A stretch of 64,000 nt of DNA, taken from the NCBI RefSeq assembly GCF_013366925.1, contig NZ_JAALDK010000001.1:2611089-2675088 (forward strand). The letters run 5' to 3'. The DNA is from Paraburkholderia youngii (lineage in GTDB: Bacteria > Pseudomonadota > Gammaproteobacteria > Burkholderiales > Burkholderiaceae). Positions 8,176 to 16,915 of this stretch are shown in pieces. The position numbers were made by a program, and so were the translations under genes. How positions within the stretch are numbered: position 1 is the first letter of the stretch; each line of letters begins with the position of its first letter. The notes beneath the pieces were generated by a model. The model had not been told where the DNA came from, did not search any database, and worked only from the letters and a program-made list of their open reading frames with translations.

Positions 8176-9378
8176 ATGACTTCCCCGCTAGTGCTAAACG
8201 CCACGGACACGCTTCCCGACGACGGGTTCACGGGTACACTCGTCGGACGCGCGTGGCTGCCGCCTACCGGCACGGCGCTCGGCGGCCCGGCGGTAGTCGT
8301 ACTGCGCGCCGATGGCGTGTTCGACATTTCCGACGTAGCGCCGACCATGAGCAGCCTGCTGGAACACGACGACCCTGTGACCACGGTACGTCGTGCAGCC
8401 GGCCGTTGGATCGGCAGTCTCGAGACGATGCTGGCGCACGCACCCGCCAACGCGGACGACACCCACCCGCATCTGCTCGCACCGTGTGACCTGCAGGTCA
8501 TCAAGGCGGCGGGCGTCACGTTTGCGGGCAGTCTGATCGAGCGCGTGATCGAAGAGCAGACCAAAGGCGATCCTGCGGGCGCTGCGCAGATTCGCGCAAC
8601 GATTCAGGCGCTGGTAGGTGACAGCCTTGCCAGCATTCGCCCGGATTCGGCCGAGGCGCGCGAACTCAAATCTTTGCTGATCGCGCAGGGCATGTGGTCG
8701 CAATATCTCGAGGTGGGGATCGGTCCCGATGCTGAGGTCTTCACGAAGGCACCCGTGCTGTCCGCTCTGGGCACCGGTACGGATATCGGTTTGCATCCCG
8801 GATCGGAGTGGAACAATCCGGAGCCCGAAGTCGTGCTGGCGATCAACAGCCGGGGCCAGGTGCTGGGCGCCACGCTGGGCAACGACGTCAATCTGCGCGA
8901 CTTCGAAGGCCGCAGCGCGCTGCTGCTTGGCAAGGCGAAGGACAACAATGGCTCGACCGCCATCGGTCCGTTCCTGCGCCTGTTCGACGAGAGCTTTTCA
9001 ATGGATCACGTGCGGCAAGCGGAGTTGGGCCTGCGTGTCGAAGGCAAAGACGGCTTCGTCATGGTCGGCACAAGTTCGATGAATCAGATCACTCGCGATC
9101 CGCTCGATCTCGTCGCCCAGACAATCGGCGCAATTCACCAGTATCCCGACGGCGCGGTGCTGTTCCTCGGCACTCTGTTCGCGCCAGTGGAAGACCGCGA
9201 TGCGCCCGGCGCTGGTTTTACCCACAAGGAAGGCGACATCGTGCGGATTTCCACGCCCGCACTCGGCACGCTCGTCAACCGCGTAGGGCGCAGTGACCGT
9301 ATCGCGCCATGGCGGTTCGGCGTGCGCGCGCTGATCACCAACCTCGCCCAGCGCGGACTGCTCGGCAAGCCGCTCTGA
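8176..9378 (+). CDS. Fumarylacetoacetate hydrolase-family protein (2-keto-3-deoxy-aldonate-type enzyme)
   Basis: Cytoplasmic FAH-fold enzyme, 400 residues from ATG 8176, which follows GGAGAC at good spacing; ATG 8164 is less well placed. The FAH core starts near residue 110 with IKAAGVTFAGS. The divalent-metal signature is seen as PEPEVVLAI followed by LGNDVNLRDFEGRSAL, and FLGTLFAP and FTHKEGDIVRI complete the C-terminal part. The 400-residue form is used by 2-keto-3-deoxy-pentonate/aldonate dehydratases (AraD/KdxD type), whereas 2,4-diketo-3-deoxy-fuconate hydrolases are usually nearer 285. Context says it acts late in fucose degradation; the exact reaction is not decidable here. Confidence 0.85.
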   Translation: MTSPLVLNATDTLPDDGFTGTLVGRAWLPPTGTALGGPAVVVLRADGVFDISDVAPTMSSLLEHDDPVTTVRRAAGRWIGSLETMLAHAPANADDTHPHLLAPCDLQVIKAAGVTFAGSLIERVIEEQTKGDPAGAAQIRATIQALVGDSLASIRPDSAEARELKSLLIAQGMWSQYLEVGIGPDAEVFTKAPVLSALGTGTDIGLHPGSEWNNPEPEVVLAINSRGQVLGATLGNDVNLRDFEGRSALLLGKAKDNNGSTAIGPFLRLFDESFSMDHVRQAELGLRVEGKDGFVMVGTSSMNQITRDPLDLVAQTIGAIHQYPDGAVLFLGTLFAPVEDRDAPGAGFTHKEGDIVRISTPALGTLVNRVGRSDRIAPWRFGVRALITNLAQRGLLGKPL

Positions 9379-9443
9379 ATTCGAACCCTTGCGCGCGCGA
9401 CCAGCGGCGCTGCGCCCGTGAACTCCTGCGTGGAGATCGTCCA

Positions 9444-9835
9444 ATGCCTACGACCCTGAAATCTGCAGCAACACCAACGCTCGCAGCGCATGCCGCAACC
9501 ACGGACCCCATCATCCGGCTGCATCCCGATGACGATGTCGTGATCGCCCGCGACCAGCTCGTGGCGGGTATGCGCGTGGGCGACGACGTCAAGGTGGATG
9601 CGCACCGTCGCCGTCACTGAAACTCGGGACGAATTCGGCGCTCTGGCAACGACAGCAGGAGGATATCGATCTGAACTGCGGTGCCGTCATCGATGGCACG
9701 CGCACGGTCGATGAGTTGGGCGAGGAAATTTTCCAGCTGATGCTGGCCACTGCTTCGGGCCAGAAGTCGAAAAGCGAACTGCATGGATACGGCCAGAATG
9801 AGTTCGTGCCATGGCAGTTGGGCGCCATCACCTGA
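9444..9835 (+). pseudogene. Internally deleted UxaA-family (altronate dehydratase-type) hydrolase gene
   Basis: The ATG at 9444 opens the conserved N-terminus of a UxaA-family protein (PIIRLHPDDDVVIARDQL, then DDVKVDAH), about 54 codons. At about 9605-9611 the homology jumps, in another phase, to the C-terminal end of the same family: PSLKLGTNSALW, EEDIDLNCGAVIDG-like residues, ASGQKSKSELHGYGQNEF and the stop at 9833-9835. The original frame stops at 9618-9620. Family members are about 390-500 residues, so some 270 or more codons are missing, including the catalytic domain. The product cannot be functional. It was probably the sugar-acid dehydratase of this locus. Confidence 0.88.
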
Positions 9836-9901
9836 ATCTGTCGGCCCTGATGTCAGCGGCCCCGTGTGCGGGATCATCAAACATCATCTAACTGGATTCA
9901 C

Positions 9902-10324
9902 ATGCTCAAGAATCTCAACCCTTTGCTGACCGGCGATCTGCTGTCGATCCTTGCATCCATGGGGCACGGCGACGAATTCGTGATCGCCGATGCCAACTTC
10001 CCTGCTGCCGCGTGCGCCCGACGCCTCGTTGAGCTACCAGGCGTCGCCGCGACCGAAATCCTCGACGCGGTGTGTTCCGTGTTTCCTTTGGACGACTTCG
10101 TGCCAAATCCGGCTGCCGTCATGCGGGCTCCAGATGAAAGCCCCGAGATTCACCGGCAGTTCGAGGCGACCATCGCGCAAGCCGAAGGACGCGTGCTCGA
10201 ACTCGAGTTGCTCGATCGCTTCGAGTTCTACGAGCGTGCTCGGGCCGCGTTCGCGGTCGTCGCTTCAGGCGAGCGCCGACTATACGGCAACATCATCCTC
10301 AAGAAAGGGGTAGTACGTCTGTAA
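9902..10324 (+). CDS. fucU: L-fucose mutarotase, RbsD/FucU family
   Basis: Interconverts alpha and beta anomers of L-fucose so the dehydrogenase receives its preferred form. 140 residues, the normal FucU length. Visible signatures are the catalytic-histidine loop MGHGDEFVIADANFP (residues about 20-34), the PLDDF segment and the C-terminal RRLYGNIILKKGVV with the conserved Tyr. The neighbouring COG3618 lactonase makes FucU more likely than RbsD. It starts 66 bases after the broken UxaA-type gene and ends 24 bases before the lactonase, consistent with one catabolic operon. Confidence 0.9.
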   Translation: MLKNLNPLLTGDLLSILASMGHGDEFVIADANFPAAACARRLVELPGVAATEILDAVCSVFPLDDFVPNPAAVMRAPDESPEIHRQFEATIAQAEGRVLELELLDRFEFYERARAAFAVVASGERRLYGNIILKKGVVRL

Positions 10325-10348
10325 TCTGCGTGGAGAAACCTGAACGTC

Positions 10349-11173
10349 ATGCTCGATGCACACCAGCATTTCTGGCGAGTCGATCGTGGAGATTACGACT
10401 GGCTTGGTCCGCACCTTCAACCGCTCAATCGCGACTTTGAGCCTGCCGACCTGCTGCCGCACCTGTCCAGGGCCGGCATCACGCGTACGATCGTCGTCCA
10501 GGCCGCGCAAACCGAGGGCGAAACGGTCTATTTGCTCGATCTCGCGGAGCAGCACGATTTCATCGCGGGTGTGGTCGGGTGGCTCGACATGGAGGCCGAC
10601 GATTTCGAGCACAAGCTTGACCGCTTCGCGACGTTTCCGAAGTTCGTCGGCTTGAGGCCCATGTTGCAAGACCTGCCCGACGACGCCTGGATCGTACGGC
10701 CGCGCGTTCTCGATGCGTTGAGGGTGATGGCACGCAAGAACGTTCCGTTCGACATACTGAGCTTTCCGCGACATTTGCGTCATGTGCAGCGTGCCCTGGA
10801 GCATACTCCCACGCTGCGTGCGGTCGTCGATCACATGTCCAAGCCAGATATCGCACATCAAACGTTCGAGCCGTGGAAAGAAGACATCGCGACATTGGCA
10901 AAACTTCCAAATGTCTTCTGCAAGCTGTCGGGACTGGTTACCGAAGCGAGCGAACACTGGCAATACAGCGATTTCGTCCCTTACGTCGATCATGTCGTTG
11001 AGTCATTCGGCGCGCAACGCCTGATGTTCGGCAGCGACTGGCCGGTCTGTACGCTGCGCGCGACCTACGCCGAAGTAGCGAATCTGATGCGCACGCTTCT
11101 CGCACGGCATTTTGGGGGCGACGCGCTGCACGACATCTTCGAGGCGAACGCCGCTCGCTTTTACGGCGTCTGA
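10349..11173 (+). CDS. Amidohydrolase-family lactonase (COG3618), L-fuconolactonase-like
   Basis: Metal-dependent hydrolase of the amidohydrolase superfamily, 274 residues, predicted to open L-fucono-lactone to L-fuconate. It begins with the DAHQHFWR motif (residues 3-10), has VVDHMSKPDI in the middle strand, KLSGLVTEA, and ends with the catalytic-Asp motif MFGSDWPVCT followed by FEANAARFYGV. These are the standard COG3618 signatures, and this subgroup includes characterised fuconolactonases from Burkholderia. It is the last gene of the catabolic operon; a short intergenic region with lower GC follows. Confidence 0.9.
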   Translation: MLDAHQHFWRVDRGDYDWLGPHLQPLNRDFEPADLLPHLSRAGITRTIVVQAAQTEGETVYLLDLAEQHDFIAGVVGWLDMEADDFEHKLDRFATFPKFVGLRPMLQDLPDDAWIVRPRVLDALRVMARKNVPFDILSFPRHLRHVQRALEHTPTLRAVVDHMSKPDIAHQTFEPWKEDIATLAKLPNVFCKLSGLVTEASEHWQYSDFVPYVDHVVESFGAQRLMFGSDWPVCTLRATYAEVANLMRTLLARHFGGDALHDIFEANAARFYGV

Positions 11174-11744
11174 ATCGCTTCCTCGCGATTCTTCGCTTCG
11201 GCGGCCCTGACACGCCTGAAGCCGCCGCGCGCCGGGGAGCGACTGACTTTGATCCTAAAAATAAAACTGTCAGAACTGCGCCGCATCTACCTTGAATTTT
11301 AAGACTCGCTGAAAAACGTCAAACGGCGACTTGTCGGCCACCTAGATCGATGAATGAAAAACTAAAAGTGAAAACCGGCAAACTTTGATACATCAGCAGC
11401 GAGGCGCTTTTACGGCCAGGTGTCCCGCGCTGGGTGCGGCGAAACCGCGTTAGTGGCGGTCACGCGCACCTAGATTCTTCCTCCCACAGATCGGCAAGTG
11501 CCCGACGATACATCGCATCGTGATCCCAACAAGGCGAGTCAAGGACATGTGAACTGGCTAAGACTTCCGGCGCGCTCAGCGAGCGCTTCCCGGACCACGC
11601 TGCCTTGTACTGGGCGAGCGCGGGCTTGATCTGTTCGAACTGAAACGCCGACCAGCGTCCCTTCTCGCGCCTCGCTCCAGCATGGTCCGTCCCGGCAGCC
11701 CGCACAGTCGACGCGCCTTCGGTCGTCGTTGAGCGGCGAGTCGC
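11174..11744. other. 571-base region without a recognised gene; AT-richer patch plus orphan ORF
   Basis: Bases about 11250-11400 are visibly richer in A and T than their surroundings (runs such as CTAAAAATAAAACTG), which hints at foreign or decayed DNA. A minus-strand frame from 11705 to 11460 encodes 81 residues ending LADLWEEESRCA. It has plausible composition but I recognise no family and see no ribosome site. No terminator or transposon end could be defined. Confidence 0.35.
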
Positions 11745-12644
11745 TTACATGCCCCGTTCAAAGAACTCCGCGCTATGGTCGATAAATGCCCTGACCTTTG
11801 CGGGTAATAGCGTGCGGCCGATATAGGCCAGTCGGACTTCAGCCGCCGTATCGACGATCTCGAAGCCTTCAAGCAGACGTACGAGCCGGCCAGCCTTGAC
11901 GTCCTGCTCCACAAGCGCGGAGGGAAGCAATCCCACACCGTATCCCTCGAGAATGATGTCGCGATTGAATATCGGGTTATTCGAGGCGATCTCGTATTTG
12001 ATCTGGACTGCGACGGTTTCGTGATCGATCTGGAACGTAAGGGTTGGTTTATGCATCGAGGGCGGTACCGTGACGAACACATGATCGGCCAGCTCCGCAG
12101 GATGCCGCGGCGGTGGACGCCTGCCGAGGTACGCCTGCGTCGTGACGATGACCAGCGGCAGCCGTTGGAGAAGCCGCGTCACGGCAAGATCCGTCGCGAG
12201 CATGAACGGTAGCACGATGCCCAGATCGTACCCGTCGGCCGTCAGGTCGACAGATCGCTCTGTCAAAGTGATATCCAGACTGATATTTGGATGCTTGCGC
12301 TTGAACGACGCCATCAACGGCGCGAGCCATGTCAACGCAGCCGTAGTGTGCGCGACCACACGCAATACGCCTGCCGGTAGTCGCCCATGACCTGCAGCGC
12401 TCGCTTCCAGGCGATCCAGATCGTCGAGAATGCGACAGCACCCCTCGTAAAAGTGCTCCGCGGCTTCCGTGAGAGAAAACTGCCGCGTCGAACGGTGAAA
12501 CAGTCGTGCTCCCAGACGCTCCTCCAGCGAGGCTATCGAGCGTGAAACAACTGAAGGTGACAGGTCCATCATTTCGCCCGCGCGCCGGAAGTTTCTCACT
12601 TCGACGATCGTGCGGAAAAGACGCAAGCTTTCTATATATTCCAT
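11745..12644 (-). CDS. LysR-family transcriptional regulator
   Basis: 299 residues with the standard LysR layout. The N-terminal winged helix-turn-helix spans residues 1-60 (LRLFRTIVEVRNFRRAGEMM, LSPSVVSRSIASLEERLG, RLFHRSTRQFSLTEA). The effector domain spans about 90-295 (GVLRVVAHTTAALTWLAPL, DGYDLGIVLPF). Unlike most LysR genes it has no divergent neighbour: the TetR gene upstream reads the same way 55 bases away, and the gene downstream belongs to the sugar locus in the opposite direction. Target and effector are unknown. Confidence 0.92.
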   Translation of the reverse strand: MEYIESLRLFRTIVEVRNFRRAGEMMDLSPSVVSRSIASLEERLGARLFHRSTRQFSLTEAAEHFYEGCCRILDDLDRLEASAAGHGRLPAGVLRVVAHTTAALTWLAPLMASFKRKHPNISLDITLTERSVDLTADGYDLGIVLPFMLATDLAVTRLLQRLPLVIVTTQAYLGRRPPPRHPAELADHVFVTVPPSMHKPTLTFQIDHETVAVQIKYEIASNNPIFNRDIILEGYGVGLLPSALVEQDVKAGRLVRLLEGFEIVDTAAEVRLAYIGRTLLPAKVRAFIDHSAEFFERGM

Positions 12645-12699
12645 GATCTACGTTTCGAGCGCCTGGACGCGTTGCAATCGCAACACTTTGCGACCTCGT

Positions 12700-13368
12700 T
12701 CAACGATTGTCGACAGTGCAGCGCTGGTGCCATCCCATCGGCGGCGATTTTTCCGTTGACTGCTGATGCAGTACGGATGAAGCAAATTGCGCTAGCACTG
12801 TCTGGCTCAACTGGTCGATCGCACTCTGCGGATAGCAGAGACTAAAGAGCTGCATGCCTTCGCAAAGGCTCACGAGGCAGAGCGCCAGCGCATCCGACGG
12901 CAGCGGCAATGCGCTGGCGCTTTCCCTCAGGAGCGTTTGAATATGGGCGCCGACCTGCAAAAGCTTCTCGCGTCGCAACCCATGAATGCGCTCCTGAAAG
13001 ACGCTGTCGCGGCGTGCGAGGAGGTACGCCTCGACCCAAAGCGGAAAGCATTCTCGATCACGCCACAAACGCACCAGATTCGCAATCACGCACGCGGTCG
13101 CTTGCTCAGGCGTGCCAGAATCCCGAAAGACCGCCCGCATATGCGCATGCGCCGCTTCGACGTCGCGCCGCAACAGTTCCGTCAGCAGATCCTGTTTGCT
13201 CCTGAAATTGGAGTAGAAAGCGCCCCTCGTGTACCCGGCGGCCTCGACGATGTCCTCCACGGTCGTCGCCGCGAAGCCCTTCCCGAGGAACATGGTCCTT
13301 GCGGCACCGTACAGGCGCTCCCGGGTCTGCTCTTTTCTGCGCGCGTGGCTCAGGCGTTCGTGCTTCAT
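12700..13368 (-). CDS. TetR-family transcriptional regulator
   Basis: 222 residues. The HTH occupies residues about 12-58 (TRERLYGAARTMFLGKGF, TTVEDIVEAAGYTRGAFYSNF), close to AcrR-type TetR proteins. The C-terminal ligand domain is helical, with a LCLVSLCEGMQLF segment. The minus-strand promoter upstream (TTGACA at 13513-13508, TGTAAT at 13490-13485, 17-base spacer) overlaps a near-perfect palindrome, which suggests autoregulation. The tail after residue 205 is polar. No adjacent transporter is divergent from it; the LysR gene follows at 55 bases and may be cotranscribed. Confidence 0.92.
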   Translation of the reverse strand: MKHERLSHARRKEQTRERLYGAARTMFLGKGFAATTVEDIVEAAGYTRGAFYSNFRSKQDLLTELLRRDVEAAHAHMRAVFRDSGTPEQATACVIANLVRLWRDRECFPLWVEAYLLARRDSVFQERIHGLRREKLLQVGAHIQTLLRESASALPLPSDALALCLVSLCEGMQLFSLCYPQSAIDQLSQTVLAQFASSVLHQQSTEKSPPMGWHQRCTVDNR

Positions 13369-13484
13369 AGCGTGGCTCGAGGCGATCTCACTGTTCGTGA
13401 TCGTCTGCGCAAGACGAACCTGTGAAATCGCCGTCTCTCGTTGTGCCGCTGGGACCGACTCATGGTTTCCCGTGGATGTTCGAC

Positions 13485-13514
13485 ATTACACTCATAATTG
13501 ATATTTATGTCAAT
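13485..13514 (-). promoter_or_regulatory. Sigma70-type promoter with overlapping palindromic operator (TetR gene 12700)
   Basis: On the minus strand, TTGACA (13513-13508) and TGTAAT (13490-13485) are separated by 17 bases. The plus-strand palindrome ATTGATATTTATGTCAAT (13497-13514) has arms that differ by one base and covers the -35 box, a typical place for TetR autorepression. The remaining bases of the 13369-13758 gap show no gene. Confidence 0.6.
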
Positions 13515-13702
13515 CAAGAAATTGAGGGCGCGAGCGACGCTTCAGTTGGCCTCGACTAAAGCCCGGATGGGCCGTTGGGTAAGGTGATGCCGGCCGCTGG
13601 GCGCAATGCCGGTTCTGTTTGCTGTCTCCACAGTCACTCCGTCTGTTCTAGTAAGACCGGCTTTTGCCGCCGTTCATGACATCCGACTCATCACTGATCG
13701 CT

Positions 13703-13731
13703 TTGTCAATTAAGACATTCGAATCTATACT
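13703..13731 (+). promoter_or_regulatory. Sigma70-type promoter with palindromic core, upstream of TetR gene 13759
   Basis: TTGTCA (13703-13708), 17 bases, TATACT (13726-13731). The spacer carries ATTCGAAT at 13717-13724. The same architecture, identical at 22 of 29 positions, lies upstream of the paralogous TetR gene (24673-24701). The -10 box places transcription start near 13738, which argues against that ATG as the start codon and for ATG 13759. Confidence 0.65.
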
Positions 13732-13758
13732 GTGGCTATGCCCAGAACTGGATTCACC

Positions 13759-14514
13759 ATGACAACCACGACAAAGCGCGCGGCAGCCAGGCGCTCCCCG
13801 GCTAAGGCGTCCGCCTCCCCGGCTCCCGTCATCGAAGAAAAAGAACCTCGCGGCGCCCGCCGCAAGCGCGAGACGCGCGCCCGTCTGCTCGACGCCGCCC
13901 TCAGGCTGATGGCCGAAAGGGGCATGGAAGGCGTGGCGATCAATGAAATCACCGAGGCCGCCGATGTCGGCTTTGGCTCCTTCTATAACCACTTCGAGTC
14001 GAAGGAAGCGATCTACGCGACGCTCGTCGACAACGTATTCGAAGAGTTTGCGAACGTGCTGGATCGCCTCGCGGGAGGCATTACCGATCCCGCGGAAGTA
14101 GTGGCCGTCTCGGTGCGCCACACCGTGCTGCGCGCACGGCACGATCCGGTGTGGGGACGCTTTCTGATTCGCGAAGGGTTTTCGGCGCCTGCGCTGAGTC
14201 GTGGACTGGCTCAGCGGCTTATGCGCGACATTCGAAATGGCATTGCGGCAAAGCGATTTGTCGTTGCCGACCCGTTTATCGGCTACCTCGCAGTGGGCGG
14301 CACCGTTCTTTCTGCCATCGCGGCCGAACTGAACTATGTCGCGCCGGGCGCAAGTGCCGCAGGTATGCTGAAGGAGCTGGGTTTCAGCGGCGAGCACTTT
14401 CCGGAGCGCACGGCAGCCATGTTGCTCCAGATACTCGGCCTGAAGCGCGCAGAGGCGGAAAAGATTGCCGCGCGTCCACTGCCGATCGTCGAGGTAGCCG
14501 ACGAGGCAGCTTGA
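13759..14514 (+). CDS. TetR-family regulator, paralogue of the one at 24728
   Basis: 251 residues from ATG 13759; an ATG at 13738 falls on the predicted transcription start and is less likely. After a basic Ala-rich leader the HTH lies at residues about 35-85 (TRARLLDAALRLMAERG, INEITEAADVGFGSFYNHF). The ligand domain shares with the 24728 protein the phrases VAVSVRHT, PVWG, LIREG, LSRGL and the C-terminal LKRAEAEKIAARPLP. It converges on pqiC, the last gene of the leftward efflux/Pqi block, 68 bases away. The shared promoter box suggests both paralogues bind related operators, perhaps each other's. Confidence 0.92.
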   Translation: MTTTTKRAAARRSPAKASASPAPVIEEKEPRGARRKRETRARLLDAALRLMAERGMEGVAINEITEAADVGFGSFYNHFESKEAIYATLVDNVFEEFANVLDRLAGGITDPAEVVAVSVRHTVLRARHDPVWGRFLIREGFSAPALSRGLAQRLMRDIRNGIAAKRFVVADPFIGYLAVGGTVLSAIAAELNYVAPGASAAGMLKELGFSGEHFPERTAAMLLQILGLKRAEAEKIAARPLPIVEVADEAA

Positions 14515-14582
14515 GGTCGCCAGTCGTGCGCGGAACGTCTCTGGCGATCGGTCCCTGTCCCGACTGGCGACGGGCTGCGAAT

Positions 14583-15323
14583 TTATCCGCCGGAGCGCGG
14601 AGCCGCCGGCCTGTTTACCGCGGTTTGCGCACCGCCTGAAAATGGCGGGCAGGACAGCGTTGTCATTCCCGTTCCGCCGAGCCCACCCGTAAGGCCAGAC
14701 GGCCGATCCACCGCGCTCGCCGCGGAGGCGCGCACGACCTCGGCTATCTGGTCAGCAATCGCATTGATCGCACGACGATGCCCCTCGACGATGCCCTGGT
14801 ATCCGCCAGACACGGGCTCCGTCACAGTGCTGTGGCAAGTCAGCCTCTGCAGGCCCGCAGACCCGCTCACACTCCACACGGCGTCAACCAGCACATGTGA
14901 ACCGGGCCACGATTCGAAGCGCTGAACATCGACGCCAATCCGATAGACAGGAACCGCATCGCCACGCCCAATCGCGCTGGCAGCGGATGCGGCGGCCTGC
15001 TGGCTCACGCGAGCCACGAGTGCATAGCGAATCTCGTCCGGAAGCGCCGACGACCATTGGTCGTCTTCAAGCACCTGCACCTGGGCCGCATTGACCTGCA
15101 CCACAAGCTGGCTTCGGGCGACTGCGGCCGGCACTTTTACCGGGCGTACATCGATCCGCAATGCGGGGCTTGTCACACTCTTCGCGACATCCGGCTCTGC
15201 GTCGGTCCCGAGCGTATAGAAGCGCGTCGCCGGTGATGCGCACGCCGTCAGAACGGCCAGCCCAACGACAGAGACGAGTGTCCTCATCATGGTGCGGAAC
15301 GAGCGGGATTGCCTCACGATCAT
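14583..15323 (-). CDS. pqiC: PqiC-type outer-membrane lipoprotein of the Pqi lipid-transport system
   Basis: 246 residues. A lipoprotein signal peptide ends in the lipobox LTAC (Cys at about residue 28), followed by ASPATRFYTLG, the usual PqiC/ABC-auxiliary lipoprotein start. The body has LVVQVNAAQVQVLEDDQW and LPDEIRYALVARV. It is known in Escherichia coli to anchor the PqiB tube at the outer membrane. The ATG overlaps the pqiB stop (ATGA), so translation is coupled. The last 35 residues are Gly/Pro-rich and look unstructured. It is the terminal gene of the leftward block. Confidence 0.9.
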   Translation of the reverse strand: MIVRQSRSFRTMMRTLVSVVGLAVLTACASPATRFYTLGTDAEPDVAKSVTSPALRIDVRPVKVPAAVARSQLVVQVNAAQVQVLEDDQWSSALPDEIRYALVARVSQQAAASAASAIGRGDAVPVYRIGVDVQRFESWPGSHVLVDAVWSVSGSAGLQRLTCHSTVTEPVSGGYQGIVEGHRRAINAIADQIAEVVRASAASAVDRPSGLTGGLGGTGMTTLSCPPFSGGAQTAVNRPAAPRSGG

Positions 15324-16915
15324 TGCTGGTCTCCTTTCTTGCCAAACAGCAGCGCCTGTGGATGCCGCTCCAGGTAGTCGGAGAGCGCATTGAGCGATTG
15401 CAGCGTGCGCGTGAGCTGCTGCATGGCGTCCTGAACGTCCGACTGCATCGGCGCAGTCTGCCGGAGCGTCGATTCGGCCGTCGCGAATGTCTTTTGCGCG
15501 GCGGCGAGCGTGTCGCGTGCCTGCGGCACGACCTCCGTGTCCATATGTCCGAACAGCTTGCTGGCGTTCGCCAGGGCACCATCGAGGTTCGCGCCGATCC
15601 GGTCGAACGGCACCTGGTTCAGCTTCCTTGCGATGTCCGCAATCTGCACCTGCAGCTCGTCGAGCGTATTCGGCACGGTCGGCAGTTCGATCGGGTTGCT
15701 GTGCACGTTCACAGTCGCGCGAGGCGCTTTCGGGAACATGTCCAGCGCGACATACAGCTGCCCCGTCAGGAGATTGCCGGTGCGCAGTTGCCCGCGCAGT
15801 CCTTCCGTCACCAGGTGCTCTAGCATGTCGTGCCCGCCTGGCGTGTCCGGCGCCGGCAGCGCCTCGCTGGAGCGCCGGCTGAGGCGGTCAGGATAAAGCG
15901 CCATCGCCACCTTCATGCTGAAGCTCTTCTGCTTTTCGTCGTACTCGATGCCGATCTGCGTCACCTGCCCCAGCGCGATCCCGCGAAGATCGACGGGTGC
16001 GCCAACGGACAGTCCGCGCAAAGACTGATTGAAACGCATGACCACGTTGAGCGGCTGGCCGTCGGGCTCGCGCATGGCGTCCGATTCATCCGCGGCGAGC
16101 CGGAACTCCGCCTTGTCTGCCGCCGGTCGGCCCGCGTCCTGCCCGGCCGGAGACTGGAATGCCAGCCCTCCGACGACGACAGTCGCGAGCGATTGCGTAT
16201 TGAGCTTCAGCCCGTTGGAATCAAGACGCAGATCGACGCCGCTTGCATGCCACCACCGCGTATTGGTACCGACGTACTGGTCGTACGGTGCATTCACGAA
16301 CACATTCACGATGACGCCCGCGCCGTGAGGATCGAGCGAGTAGCCGATCACCTGCCCCGCCTGGATACGGTGATAGAAGATGGGGGCGCCGATATCGATC
16401 GAGCCCAGCGAGTCGCCTCGCAGCGTGTACTGATGCCCCGGTTGTCCCGTGGTGACAATAGGCGGACTTTCAAGACCGAGGAAGGCGGTTTGCCGCTCGG
16501 TCGAGCGCCCGATGTCCACGCCGATGTAGGCGCCCGAAAGCAGCGTACTGAGGCCGGAGATGCCATTGGCGCCGACGCGCGGGCGTACCACCCAGAACCG
16601 CGTGCCTTGCGTGGCAAACTTCTCTGCGTCGTTGCTCAACTGGATACTCGCGATAACGTGCCGCAAATCCGCGGACAACGCGACGCCTTGCACGACACCG
16701 ATTTCAACGTCCTTGTACTTGACCTTCGTCTTGCCCGCCTCTATACCTTCGGCGTTATTGAAGGTGACCGTCACGACGGGTCCTTTTTCCGCAACGGATT
16801 TGACCACCAGAGCAACACCGATCAATGCCGAGATCAGGGGCACTAACCATATGAGGGATGGCAGCCAACGCTTGCGCGGCTTGACGTCAGGTCTGGATAG
16901 ATTGGAAAGATGCAT
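15320..16915 (-). CDS. pqiB: PqiB, MCE-domain intermembrane lipid-transport protein
   Basis: 531 residues: one N-terminal membrane anchor (about 18-45, LPSLIWLVPLISALIGVALVV) and three MCE domains. These start near residue 46 (VTVTFNNAEGIEAGKTKVKYKDVEIG), near 160 (YTLRGDSLGSIDIGAPIFY) and near 290 (VVMRFNQSLRGLSVGAPVDLRG). A long helical C-terminus from about 410 should form the periplasm-spanning tube. Length and layout match E. coli PqiB (about 546). It overlaps pqiA upstream by 29 bases and pqiC by 4. Substrate is presumably phospholipid. Confidence 0.93.
   Translation of the reverse strand: MHLSNLSRPDVKPRKRWLPSLIWLVPLISALIGVALVVKSVAEKGPVVTVTFNNAEGIEAGKTKVKYKDVEIGVVQGVALSADLRHVIASIQLSNDAEKFATQGTRFWVVRPRVGANGISGLSTLLSGAYIGVDIGRSTERQTAFLGLESPPIVTTGQPGHQYTLRGDSLGSIDIGAPIFYHRIQAGQVIGYSLDPHGAGVIVNVFVNAPYDQYVGTNTRWWHASGVDLRLDSNGLKLNTQSLATVVVGGLAFQSPAGQDAGRPAADKAEFRLAADESDAMREPDGQPLNVVMRFNQSLRGLSVGAPVDLRGIALGQVTQIGIEYDEKQKSFSMKVAMALYPDRLSRRSSEALPAPDTPGGHDMLEHLVTEGLRGQLRTGNLLTGQLYVALDMFPKAPRATVNVHSNPIELPTVPNTLDELQVQIADIARKLNQVPFDRIGANLDGALANASKLFGHMDTEVVPQARDTLAAAQKTFATAESTLRQTAPMQSDVQDAMQQLTRTLQSLNALSDYLERHPQALLFGKKGDQQ

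Noticed and set aside
11460..11705. 81-codon minus-strand frame after the lactonase
   Set aside because: No ribosome site and no recognisable family; described in the gap entry but not called a gene.
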